Shown here one piece after another: positions 25,663-33,097 of a stretch of DNA of 64,000 nucleotides. The stretch comes from JAGQLF01 sp964437465 (GTDB lineage: Bacteria; Patescibacteriota; Dojkabacteria; J137): assembly GCA_964437465.1 (NCBI GenBank), contig CAYTGI010000001.1:1-64000 (forward strand), written 5' to 3'. The translations under genes and the position numbers were made by a program. The notes beneath the pieces are model-generated. The model worked only from the letters and a program-made list of their open reading frames with translations. It was not told the DNA's origin and did no database searches. How positions within the stretch are numbered: the first letter of the stretch is position 1; each line of letters begins with the position of its first letter.

Positions 25663-26991
25663 ATGGAAGATTCTGTTATATTAACGATTTTTGGTGCCAC
25701 TGGTGATTTAGTAAGAAAGAAAATTATTCCTGCTTTATACACTTTATACGAAGAAGAAAAACTACCTTCTAAAATTAAAATTTTAGGGTTCGCAAGAAGA
25801 GATTTTACAGGAGGAAAATATAATAATTTTATTAATGAATCACTTCACAAGATTTTAAAGGTTGATGATCCAAATCCTGGATTTTATGATCTTTTTGAGT
25901 ACGTTCAGGGTGATTTAGATAATGATGAAGGATTTAAAAAACTTGAGGAAGCAATTAAGAAACATGACGAGATTTGTAGAGAAAACTGCGTAAAACTTTT
26001 TTACTACTCAATTCAACAAAGCTTTTATGAACCTGTAACTGAACAAATTGCTAAATTTGATATGCCTAAAGATAACTTTAGATTACTAATTGAGAAACCA
26101 TACGGGCACGATACCCAGTCTGCGTCTGAGCTTGATCAGAAAATGAAACATCATTTTGAAGAAGATCAGCTTTACAGAATTGATCACTACATGCACAAAA
26201 AAATTGTGAGACAGATCTTAGATTTCCGATTTGAGAATTCAATTATTAAATCAGTTTGGAAACCATCTGAGATTAATAAGGTTGTTATCTCAACAAAAGA
26301 AGATTTTGGTGCAGAAGGAAGAGGGGCGTTTTACGATGCCCTAGGCGCATTAAAAGATGTTGGTCAGAATCATCTTCTTGCTATTGCCTCACTAATTCTA
26401 ATGGAAGAGTTCAAAGATGAGAGTTCTGAACATTTCATTGAAAGAAGAGCAAAAGCACTTCAAAGCTTTAAACCTTTTGAAAACGATGAACAGATAAAAG
26501 AAAATACTTTCAGAGCTCAATATCAAGGTTACAAAGAGATAGAAAATGTAGATCCAGATTCAACTAGGGAAACTTATTTCAAAGTTAAACTCTTTTCATC
26601 AAAAGAAGGTTGGGGAGAAATTCCATTTATTTTAGAAGCAGGAAAAAAACTTGATAAACATATGAAAGAGGTTAAGGTTTATTTTGAAACGAATGTAATC
26701 TTTTTTGAATTTCATCCAAACGATCAAATTTGTATTGGGCTACATTCTAATGAAGAAAAAGAAACATGTTTATACAAAATGGAAAATGAGTCTCGAAAAT
26801 ATCAATATGTTTCTGAGTACGCATTAGTTATTGAGGAAGCAATCCAAGGTAAAAGAGATTTCTTTGTTAGCATTAATGAGGTACTTGCTCAGTGGAGTAT
26901 TGTTGATTCTATCGAAGATGGGTGGATGCGAGATTTGGTTCCTTTAGTTGAGTATGAGCAAGGAACTACACCGAGAAGTGATATTAATTAA
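25663..26991 (+). CDS. zwf: Glucose-6-phosphate 1-dehydrogenase
   Basis: 442 residues, a little short of the usual 480-510. It opens with the NADP site TIFGATGDLVRKKIIPALY (FGATGDL) and carries EKPYGHD and YRIDHYMHK, the catalytic RIDHY segment. It oxidises glucose-6-P to 6-phosphogluconolactone with NADP reduction. It heads the sugar-phosphate cluster, all on the plus strand up to 35.5 kb. No lactonase gene (pgl) follows, so that step is spontaneous or encoded elsewhere. A weak promoter TTGCTA-N17-TAATCT (25613-25641) lies upstream. Confidence 0.96.
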   Translation: MEDSVILTIFGATGDLVRKKIIPALYTLYEEEKLPSKIKILGFARRDFTGGKYNNFINESLHKILKVDDPNPGFYDLFEYVQGDLDNDEGFKKLEEAIKKHDEICRENCVKLFYYSIQQSFYEPVTEQIAKFDMPKDNFRLLIEKPYGHDTQSASELDQKMKHHFEEDQLYRIDHYMHKKIVRQILDFRFENSIIKSVWKPSEINKVVISTKEDFGAEGRGAFYDALGALKDVGQNHLLAIASLILMEEFKDESSEHFIERRAKALQSFKPFENDEQIKENTFRAQYQGYKEIENVDPDSTRETYFKVKLFSSKEGWGEIPFILEAGKKLDKHMKEVKVYFETNVIFFEFHPNDQICIGLHSNEEKETCLYKMENESRKYQYVSEYALVIEEAIQGKRDFFVSINEVLAQWSIVDSIEDGWMRDLVPLVEYEQGTTPRSDIN

Positions 26992-27095
26992 GAGTCAAAT
27001 CCTAAATTCTAATATCTAAATTCTAAAAACGAACTAATATTGCATCATATTTTTCTTGCAACTAGCGACTATAATAGTTATTAATTAAATATTTT

Positions 27096-28004
27096 ATGAA
27101 AAAGCAAATTGGAATAATAGGTTTAGGTAAGATGGGAAAAGGTGTAGCTCTTAATCTTGCTGATGATGGATGGGAAGTTATAGCCTACAACAGAACTGAA
27201 TCAGTTACTAAAGAAGTTGAAGAACAATCAGAAAATATAACAGGAGCTTATAGTTATGAAGAATTAGTTAATCAGCTTGATGGTCCTAGAGTGTTATGGA
27301 TAATGGTTCCTGCTGGAGATCCTACAAGACAAGTTGTTAGTGATGTTTTACCTTTACTTGAAGAAGAAGATATTATTATAGATGCTGCTAATTCCTACTT
27401 TAAGGATACTTTAGAAATGTCTAAAAGGATTACTGAAAAAGGGGTTAAATTCATGGATTGTGGAGTTTCAGGAGGCCCAAGTGGTGCGAGAAATGGAGCT
27501 TGTTTAATGATTGGAGGAGATCAGGAAACATATAAATATTTAGAAGAATTATTTCAAGATGTTGCTGATGACGAAGCTTATCAATTTTTCCCTGGAATTG
27601 CTGCGGGGCATTTCGTCAAAATGGTACATAACGGAATTGAATATGGAATGATGCAAGCAATTGCTGAAGGTTTTGATGTGATGAAAAATTCAGAGTTTGA
27701 CCTTGATTTAAAAGATGTTGCAAGAATCTATAGTAAACGAAGTGTAATCGAGTCTAGACTTATTGACTGGATGCTTAAAGGTTTTGAAACTTATGGTGAA
27801 GATCTTGATGAAGTGTCAGGAAGCGCCTCTCATAGTGGTGAAGGGGAATGGACTATAAAAACAGCTAAAGAAATGGGCATACCTGTAAATGTAATTGAAG
27901 ATTCGCTAAATGCGAGAATTAAATCTCAGGAAAACCCTAGCTATCAAGGCAAAATTATTTCAGCATTAAGAAATATGTTTGGAGGGCATTCTATCGATAA
28001 TTAA
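27096..28004 (+). CDS. gnd: 6-phosphogluconate dehydrogenase, decarboxylating (short form)
   Basis: 302 residues, the short Gnd type rather than the 470-residue one. The Rossmann motif GLGKMGKGV is at residues 9-17; MDCGVSGGPSGARNG is the substrate loop, and AAGHFVKMVHNGIEYGMMQ holds the catalytic lysine and asparagine. SGSASHSGEGEWT stands where the family has GxHWGEGxW. It makes ribulose-5-P, CO2 and NAD(P)H. TATAAT at 27070-27075 may be its -10. Cofactor choice (NAD or NADP) cannot be read with confidence. Confidence 0.93.
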   Translation: MKKQIGIIGLGKMGKGVALNLADDGWEVIAYNRTESVTKEVEEQSENITGAYSYEELVNQLDGPRVLWIMVPAGDPTRQVVSDVLPLLEEEDIIIDAANSYFKDTLEMSKRITEKGVKFMDCGVSGGPSGARNGACLMIGGDQETYKYLEELFQDVADDEAYQFFPGIAAGHFVKMVHNGIEYGMMQAIAEGFDVMKNSEFDLDLKDVARIYSKRSVIESRLIDWMLKGFETYGEDLDEVSGSASHSGEGEWTIKTAKEMGIPVNVIEDSLNARIKSQENPSYQGKIISALRNMFGGHSIDN

Positions 28005-28136
28005 AAAATAATAATTATTAATTAAAAATTTTTAGATAAAGTCTGATAATGTAGTTGAGCTCTATCATTATTAATTCTTAATCATTAATTAATAAACTCC
28101 TTGTTTTCAATTTTAGTTTTAACTAAACTATAGTAT
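28005..28136. repeat. TTAATTA-rich intergenic tract
   Basis: 132 bp between gnd and tal made largely of TTAATTA/ATTATTAATT words with no gene. Similar words fill 10911-10940 (before grpE end) and 42300-42350 (between dnaE and the YjeF gene). Near-palindromic AT words may form weak hairpins; no GC-rich terminator is present. Confidence 0.45.
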
Positions 28137-29045
28137 ATGATCTTTTCAAATCGACCAGAAAACTTTAAATCAGGTATTTTTTTAGATAGTGGGGACCCAA
28201 ATGAGACTAGAATGGTTCTTGATGAGCTTGGCTTCATTGATGGTCAAACGACTAATCCATCTTTAGTAGCTAGAAATCCAGAGATTGCTGCAAAATTTGA
28301 TAACGGTGAGAAGCTAACTTCTGATGAGCTTTTAGCTGAATATAGAAAGATCGTACAAGAAATATCAGGGCTAATACCGGGAAGATCTGTTTCGATTGAA
28401 GTATATGCTGACGCTGAAACTTCTGCTGAAGAAATGATCTCACAAGCAGAAGAAATGTATACATGGATTGATTCTGCTCACATAAAGTTACCTACTACAC
28501 CTGGAGGATTGAAAGCAGCTAGATATTTAACTGAAAAAGATTTTCGGGTGAACATGACATTAGTGTTTAAGCAAGAGCAAGCGGCTGCAGTTCATAGTGC
28601 AACTACAGGAGTAAAAAGAGGAAATGTTTTTTTATCTCCATTTATCGGAAGACTTGATGATTTAGGGCTTAGAGGAATGGACGTAGCAGGAAATATCTTA
28701 AAGATGTATAGAGATCAAGGCTCTCACGTAGAAGTACTAGCTGCAAGTATAAGGAGTTTAGATCATTTGTTGTTCTTACTTTTTATGCAAACAGATATTA
28801 TTACTGTTCCATATAAAGTACTGAAAAAGTGGATAAGAATAGGAGCACCATACCCAGATAGAAATGATATGGATGTTTACAAAAGAGTTGATGAAATGGA
28901 ATTCTTTTTTGGAGAAGATTTACAACAAATTCCTTTTGAAAGAATCGATATGGATAATGATTTTGGTAGCTACAATATTCAACATAAATTAACTGAAGTT
29001 GGACTACAAAGATTTGCAGAAGATTGGAATAAATTAATTACATAG
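28137..29045 (+). CDS. tal: Transaldolase
   Basis: 302 residues. FLDSGDPNETRMVLDELGFIDGQTTNPSL carries the conserved early Asp and the TTNPSL strand; HIKLPTTPGGLKAAR holds the Schiff-base lysine; FLSPFIGRLDD is the phosphate-binding segment. It moves dihydroxyacetone units between sugar phosphates, so it links the pentose pool to fructose-6-P. The length lies between the classical and small (FSA-like) types. It lies between gnd and the two transketolase genes. Confidence 0.92.
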   Translation: MIFSNRPENFKSGIFLDSGDPNETRMVLDELGFIDGQTTNPSLVARNPEIAAKFDNGEKLTSDELLAEYRKIVQEISGLIPGRSVSIEVYADAETSAEEMISQAEEMYTWIDSAHIKLPTTPGGLKAARYLTEKDFRVNMTLVFKQEQAAAVHSATTGVKRGNVFLSPFIGRLDDLGLRGMDVAGNILKMYRDQGSHVEVLAASIRSLDHLLFLLFMQTDIITVPYKVLKKWIRIGAPYPDRNDMDVYKRVDEMEFFFGEDLQQIPFERIDMDNDFGSYNIQHKLTEVGLQRFAEDWNKLIT

Positions 29046-29047
29046 AA

Positions 29048-29077
29048 TGTAGGGACAAACCATGGTTTGTCCCTACA
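29048..29077. repeat. Perfect 30-bp palindrome
   Basis: The 15 bases TGTAGGGACAAACCA are followed directly by their exact reverse complement. It sits in the 40-bp tal-tktN gap. It resembles the GTAGGG...CCCTAC type of dispersed palindromic repeat seen in many bacterial genomes and could fold into a cruciform or transcript hairpin. An in-frame ATG at 29062 lies inside it and is not the gene start. Confidence 0.85.
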
Positions 29078-29085
29078 GCCATAAT

Positions 29086-29949
29086 ATGAAGCACACTGGG
29101 CAAGAGTTAATCCAAAAAGCATACGAAATAAGAAAAGACATAATTGATATGTTGTTGGAAGCTGGCTCTGGACATTCAGCTGGACCTTTAGGAATGGCTG
29201 ATATATTCACTGCTTTGTATTTTGAAGTATTAAATCATGATCCAAATAATCCAGGAATGCCAGAACGTGACAAAGTAGTTTTATCAAATGGTCATATTTG
29301 TCCAGTTTGGTACGCTACACTTGCACATGCAGGGTACTTTCCAAGAGAAGAGCTAATGACTTTAAGAAAGATTGATTCACGATTACAAGGTCATCCAAAT
29401 AGATTAGATACTCCAGGTGTTGAAAATTCTAGTGGTCCATTAGGACAAGGTTTTTCACAAGCGATAGGTATGGCATTAGCTGATATGTTAGAAGGTAGAA
29501 AATCAACAACCTACGTTTTACTTGGAGATGGAGAATTAAACGAGGGTCAGTGTTGGGAGGCGTTTATGTTTGCTGGTAATTATCCACTGCACCATTTAAC
29601 CGCAATTATAGATAGAAATAATATTCAAATTGATGGTCATACAGAAAATGTTATGAGATTGGAGCCACTAAAAGAAAAAATTGAATCATTTAATTGGCAC
29701 GTTTTAGAAATTGATGGACATAATATGGAAGCGATTGTTGATGCTTGCAATCATGCTAAATCAGTTTGGGAAAGGCCTACAGCAATTATCGCGAATACAA
29801 TTCCTGGAAAAGGTGTTGATTTTATGGAATGGAAACCTGAGTGGCATGGAAAACCACCAAAAGAAGACGAAGCAGAAGAAGCAGATAAGGAATTACTTGA
29901 TACATTAAATTATTTAAGAACATTGAGAGGGAATATTGAGTTTGAATAA
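29086..29949 (+). CDS. Transketolase, N-terminal subunit
   Basis: 287 residues from ATG 29086 (MKHTGQELIQKAYEIRKDI). The alternative ATG 29062 is part of the palindrome. It has GHSAGPLGMADI, the thiamine-diphosphate motif GDGELNEGQCWEAFMFAGN and the metal ligands of the family. It is the first half of a split transketolase; the partner follows at 30011. Together they exchange two-carbon units between pentose and other sugar phosphates. Splitting in two genes is common in archaea, Patescibacteria and several other bacteria. Confidence 0.94.
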   Translation: MKHTGQELIQKAYEIRKDIIDMLLEAGSGHSAGPLGMADIFTALYFEVLNHDPNNPGMPERDKVVLSNGHICPVWYATLAHAGYFPREELMTLRKIDSRLQGHPNRLDTPGVENSSGPLGQGFSQAIGMALADMLEGRKSTTYVLLGDGELNEGQCWEAFMFAGNYPLHHLTAIIDRNNIQIDGHTENVMRLEPLKEKIESFNWHVLEIDGHNMEAIVDACNHAKSVWERPTAIIANTIPGKGVDFMEWKPEWHGKPPKEDEAEEADKELLDTLNYLRTLRGNIEFE

Positions 29950-29957
29950 CTCAATTT

Positions 29958-29988
29958 CCTCCCCCACCCCATCCTGCTAGGAGGGGAG
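29958..29988. repeat. Palindromic repeat, copy A
   Basis: CCTCCCCCACCCC-ATCCTGCTAGGAGGGGA: a variant copy of the repeat around the DUF559 gene 2.4 kb away, sharing the TCCT-GCT-AGGA hairpin core. It lies in the gap between the two transketolase subunit genes. Confidence 0.8.
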
Positions 29989-30010
29989 CTTATATAACAA
30001 AAAACTAAAA

Positions 30011-31003
30011 ATGATACCGGACATGCGATTACAAAATGAGTGGTGGAATCCAGATAATCTGGAGAATAAACCTACGAGAGATGGGTATGGAGATTGTCTA
30101 GTTGAGCTCGGACGAGAAAATAAGGATATAGTAGCTTTAAGTGCGGACTTAACAGAATCTACAAGAACTCATTACTTTGCTGAAGAATTTCCTGATCGTT
30201 TTTTTCAAACAGGTATTGCTGAACAGAACATGATGGGGATTGCTGCAGGACTTGCTTTAAATGGAAAAATTCCCTTCGCTGCAAGTTACGCAGTTTTTTC
30301 TCCTGGAAGAAATTGGGATCAGTTTAGAGTAAGTGTTTGCTATTCAAAAGCTAATGTAAAAATAATTGGAGGTCATGCGGGGCTTTCAGTTGGACCAGAT
30401 GGAGCTACTCACCAGGCACTTGAAGATATCGCAATCACAAGAGTATTACCAAACTTAACAGTTATTGTTCCAGCTGATTATGAACAGGCAAAAAAAGCAA
30501 CTAGAGAAGCAGCTTTTATGGACGGACCGGTTTATATTAGAGTAAGTAGAGATAAAACTCCAAACTTTACATCTGTCGATACTCCGTTTCAAATTGGTAA
30601 AGGACAAGTTCTGTATAGTGGGGATGATGTAACTATTTTCGCTACTGGTTTAATGGTTCATAAAGCTCTACTCGCAGCAAGAGAACTCCAAGATGAAGGT
30701 GTAAGTTGTGAGGTAATTAATCTTCATACAATAAAACCAATAGATATAGATGCTGTAATAGCTTCAGTTCTTAAAACTAAAGCAGCAGTAACAGTAGAAG
30801 AACATCAGGTTACTGGAGGTTTAGGAAGTGCAGTTTCTGAAGTGATCTCACAACAACACCCAGTTCCAATTGAAATGGTTGGGGTTAAGGATACTTTTGG
30901 GGAATCAGGAAAGACGAATGAGCTTTTTGTAAAATACGGACTTGATGTGGAAAATATAAAAAATGCTGCAAAGACTTCAATTGCTCGAAAAGAAAATTCT
31001 TAG
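30011..31003 (+). CDS. Transketolase, C-terminal subunit
   Basis: 330 residues. RDGYGDCLVELGRENKDIVALSADL is the usual opening of the pyrimidine-binding domain; TGIAEQNMMGIAAGLALNG holds the catalytic glutamate; GGHAGLSVGPDGATHQALEDIA and the C-terminal VTVEEHQVTGGLGSAV are family blocks. It completes the enzyme begun by the preceding gene. A DXS-like enzyme is excluded by the lone, transketolase-type N-terminal partner. Confidence 0.94.
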   Translation: MIPDMRLQNEWWNPDNLENKPTRDGYGDCLVELGRENKDIVALSADLTESTRTHYFAEEFPDRFFQTGIAEQNMMGIAAGLALNGKIPFAASYAVFSPGRNWDQFRVSVCYSKANVKIIGGHAGLSVGPDGATHQALEDIAITRVLPNLTVIVPADYEQAKKATREAAFMDGPVYIRVSRDKTPNFTSVDTPFQIGKGQVLYSGDDVTIFATGLMVHKALLAARELQDEGVSCEVINLHTIKPIDIDAVIASVLKTKAAVTVEEHQVTGGLGSAVSEVISQQHPVPIEMVGVKDTFGESGKTNELFVKYGLDVENIKNAAKTSIARKENS

Positions 31004-31012
31004 ATAAAAACT

Positions 31013-32338
31013 ATGGATAAACCTATTTTTAATTTCAAAGGCTCAATTGAGTTTGATGAAAGGGTAGTTGTTGCTGAAGGTAATAATCTAAGGAAATATA
31101 TAGAAGTTCTTCAAGATATTGTTGCTTCAAAAGAATATTTAGAAGATGAGGCTTCATTATCCTTACCTGGAGATGAGGGTATCTTACATAGTTCTCTTCA
31201 CTTAGCTAATGAGTATAAAGCAGAAAACCTTAAGTATGTTTTCGTTGTTGGGATTGGGGGTTCAAACTTAGGTACACAAGCGATTTACACTGCTTTAAGG
31301 GGGCAGTTTGATTATTTAGAGCATACATTTCCAAAAATCATTTTTATAGATGCTGTGTCCTATAAAAATTTAAATCAGATTAACCGAGTTATTGATGATG
31401 AGGGAATTAATGCTGAAGATTTTGTAATTTTTGCGATCTCAAAATCTGGAGGTACTTCAGAAACTATCGCTAACACAAATTTTCTAATTCAAGTTTTAGA
31501 TCAATATTTAGAAATTGAACCAGTAAGGGATAGGCTAATTGTTATTACTGACGAGGGATCAAAATTCTGGGAAAGAGCGGAGAAAGAAAATATTGATAAA
31601 TTACCAATTCCTAAAAAAGTAGGTGGAAGGTATTCAGTTTTTTCTAATGTAGGAATTGCTCCATTGAGCTTTATTTTTGGTGAAGACCTCAAAGATTTGA
31701 TCCATGGAGCTAGAGTTGCGTTAGAAGATTGTATACAATTTGAGTTTGAATCTAATCCAGCTTTACAATCTGCTTTAGTTACTAATCTTTATCTTCAAAA
31801 AGGAACAAGAATTAATAATAATTTTTTCTTTGATCCAAATTTAGAATATGTTGGAAAATGGTATAGGCAGTTAATGGGAGAGAGTATTGGTAAAGAGAGA
31901 AGTATTAAGAATAAAATTGTTCATGCTGGAATAACTCCAATTGTGAGTATTGGTTCAACTGATCTACACTCAATGGCGCAACTTTATATTGGCGGACCAA
32001 ATGATAAGTTAACTAACTTCGTTTACGTTGATGAAGAAGATGATTTGAAGGTAAGTGAGTACGCTATAACAAAAGATTTAGTTGATGATTTAGAAGGCAA
32101 GTCTGCTTATGAAATTAATAAAGCAATATATGAAGGAGTTAAAAAGGCATATATAAAAAACGAAAGACCATTTGTAGAGGTAGTTTTCCTTAGGGTAAGT
32201 TTATTTACACTAGGTTACTATCTTCAATTTAAAATGGTTGAGATGATGTATTTAGCAAATTTAATGAATTTAAATGCATTCGATCAGCCTAATGTTGAGG
32301 ATTATAAGGAGGAGACTAGAAAATTGTTGAAAGGGTGA
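31013..32338 (+). CDS. pgi: Glucose-6-phosphate isomerase
   Basis: 441 residues, the short bacterial type. GIGGSNLGTQAIY and the phosphate-binding SKSGGTSETI are the SIS motifs; GGRYSVFSNVG is the PGI signature, and GESIGKE carries the catalytic base region. It interconverts glucose-6-P and fructose-6-P, joining the transaldolase/transketolase products back to zwf, or supplying fructose-6-P to phosphoketolase. It begins 9 bp after the transketolase gene. Confidence 0.96.
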   Translation: MDKPIFNFKGSIEFDERVVVAEGNNLRKYIEVLQDIVASKEYLEDEASLSLPGDEGILHSSLHLANEYKAENLKYVFVVGIGGSNLGTQAIYTALRGQFDYLEHTFPKIIFIDAVSYKNLNQINRVIDDEGINAEDFVIFAISKSGGTSETIANTNFLIQVLDQYLEIEPVRDRLIVITDEGSKFWERAEKENIDKLPIPKKVGGRYSVFSNVGIAPLSFIFGEDLKDLIHGARVALEDCIQFEFESNPALQSALVTNLYLQKGTRINNNFFFDPNLEYVGKWYRQLMGESIGKERSIKNKIVHAGITPIVSIGSTDLHSMAQLYIGGPNDKLTNFVYVDEEDDLKVSEYAITKDLVDDLEGKSAYEINKAIYEGVKKAYIKNERPFVEVVFLRVSLFTLGYYLQFKMVEMMYLANLMNLNAFDQPNVEDYKEETRKLLKG

Positions 32339-32367
32339 AGTCTATAAGATTCCAACGAAGCTAATAG

Positions 32368-32402
32368 TCTACCTCCCCTAACCCCTCCTGCTAGGAGGGG
32401 GA
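32368..32402 (+). repeat. Palindromic repeat, copy B1 (left flank of the DUF559 gene)
   Basis: 35 bp identical to copy C1 (32854-32888). It contains CCCCTCCT-GCT-AGGAGGGG, an 8-bp perfect stem with a GCT loop, preceded by CTACCTCCCCTAA. It starts 29 bp after the pgi stop. Confidence 0.92.
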
Positions 32403-32410
32403 AGTTGAGT

Positions 32411-32446
32411 TTCCTCCCCTAGCAGGGGAGGACTAAGGTGGGGTAG
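32411..32446 (-). repeat. Palindromic repeat, inverted copy B2
   Basis: Reverse complement reads CTACCCCACCTTAGTCC followed by TCCCCTGCTAGGGGAGGAA, an inverted, diverged copy of B1. B1 and B2 together make a 78-bp inverted repeat just upstream of the DUF559 gene. The stem CCTCCCCT-AGC-AGGGGAGG is again perfect. Confidence 0.85.
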
Positions 32447-32493
32447 AATGTTTTACTACACTTCTTTGTTTTACTTCCCCAATTTTTATCTTT

Positions 32494-32880
32494 ATGATTC
32501 CTTATTACAATAAAAGTAAACTGAATTTCTCCAAGAAAAAGAGGAAAGATGAAACCTATGCTGAAATGAAACTTTGGTCAGAATTAAAAGGAAAAAAATT
32601 ACTGGGATATAAATTTAGAAGACAATATGTAATAGATAAATACATAGTTGATTTTTATTGTATTGAACTAAAATTAATTATTGAGGTAGATGGGGCAAGT
32701 CATGATGAAGAAAAGTATGAGTATGATAAGAAAAGAGAAAATGAACTAAGAAGGTTAGGGAACACAGTATTAAGATTTACTGAATATGAAGTTAGGAGTG
32801 ATATTGATAATGTTTTGGAAACTATTGTTTATTTAATAGAAAAGTTTGAACAATCTACCTCCCCTAACCCCTCCTGCTAG
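32494..32880 (+). CDS. DUF559 (Vsr-like, PD-(D/E)XK) endonuclease
   Basis: 128 residues. The motif order TYAEMKLWSELKGKKLLGYKF-RRQ-YIVDFYC-IIEVDGASHDE-LRRLGNTVLRF is the DUF559 pattern. The acidic residues of VDFYC and EVDG are the expected metal ligands of the PD-(D/E)XK fold, related to very-short-patch-repair nucleases. The last nine codons (QSTSPNPSC) and the TAG stop are read from palindromic repeat C1, the TAG lying in the hairpin core TGCTAG. The gene is flanked by 35-bp perfect repeats and sits within an otherwise metabolic cluster, so it looks like an inserted cassette. DNA target and role are unknown. Confidence 0.88.
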   Translation: MIPYYNKSKLNFSKKKRKDETYAEMKLWSELKGKKLLGYKFRRQYVIDKYIVDFYCIELKLIIEVDGASHDEEKYEYDKKRENELRRLGNTVLRFTEYEVRSDIDNVLETIVYLIEKFEQSTSPNPSC

Positions 32881-32888
32881 GAGGGGGA
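32854..32888 (+). repeat. Palindromic repeat, copy C1 (3' end of the DUF559 gene)
   Basis: 35 bp identical to B1. The DUF559 reading frame enters it and stops at its TAG (32878-32880). The same hairpin CCCCTCCT-GCT-AGGAGGGG may also end the transcript, although no T tract follows. Confidence 0.92.
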
Positions 32889-32906
32889 CATGACTTTCAT
32901 TAAATT

Positions 32907-33011
32907 ACTCCCCTGCTAGGGAGGAAATATACTCACTTTATAAGTTCATGTTCAAATTGCTAGGAGGGGAAGCAATAATCTACCGAATACTCTCCTGCTA
33001 GAAGGGGGACG
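32907..33011. repeat. Degenerate palindromic repeat copies D, E and F
   Basis: Three decayed relatives of the repeat: ACTCCCCTGCTAGGGAGG near 32907-32924, TGCTAGGAGGGGAAGC near 32958-32973 and CTCCTGCTAGAAGGGGGA near 32992-33009. All keep the TGCTAG core and parts of the C/G arms. They fill the 217-bp space between the DUF559 gene and xfp, which has no gene. Confidence 0.75.
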
Positions 33012-33042
33012 TAATGTAGTCTAGTACTTTCTTAATAAATCC

Positions 33043-33071
33043 TTGTAAACTATCTCTATCCTCTTTAGAAT
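33043..33071 (+). promoter_or_regulatory. xfp promoter
   Basis: TTGTAA (33043-33048), 17-bp spacer, TAGAAT (33066-33071), 26 nt before the xfp ATG at 33098. It lies just downstream of the repeat cluster, so xfp probably has its own transcript. Confidence 0.5.
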
Positions 33072-33097
33072 GAAAATATATTATTAAAAATCTTCTT

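Noticed and set aside
29062..29085. Upstream start for the transketolase N-subunit
   Set aside because: Lies inside the 30-bp palindrome and adds residues not found in the family.
32368..33011. CRISPR array
   Set aside because: Copies are palindromic, irregularly spaced, partly inverted and partly decayed; no uniform spacers or cas genes.
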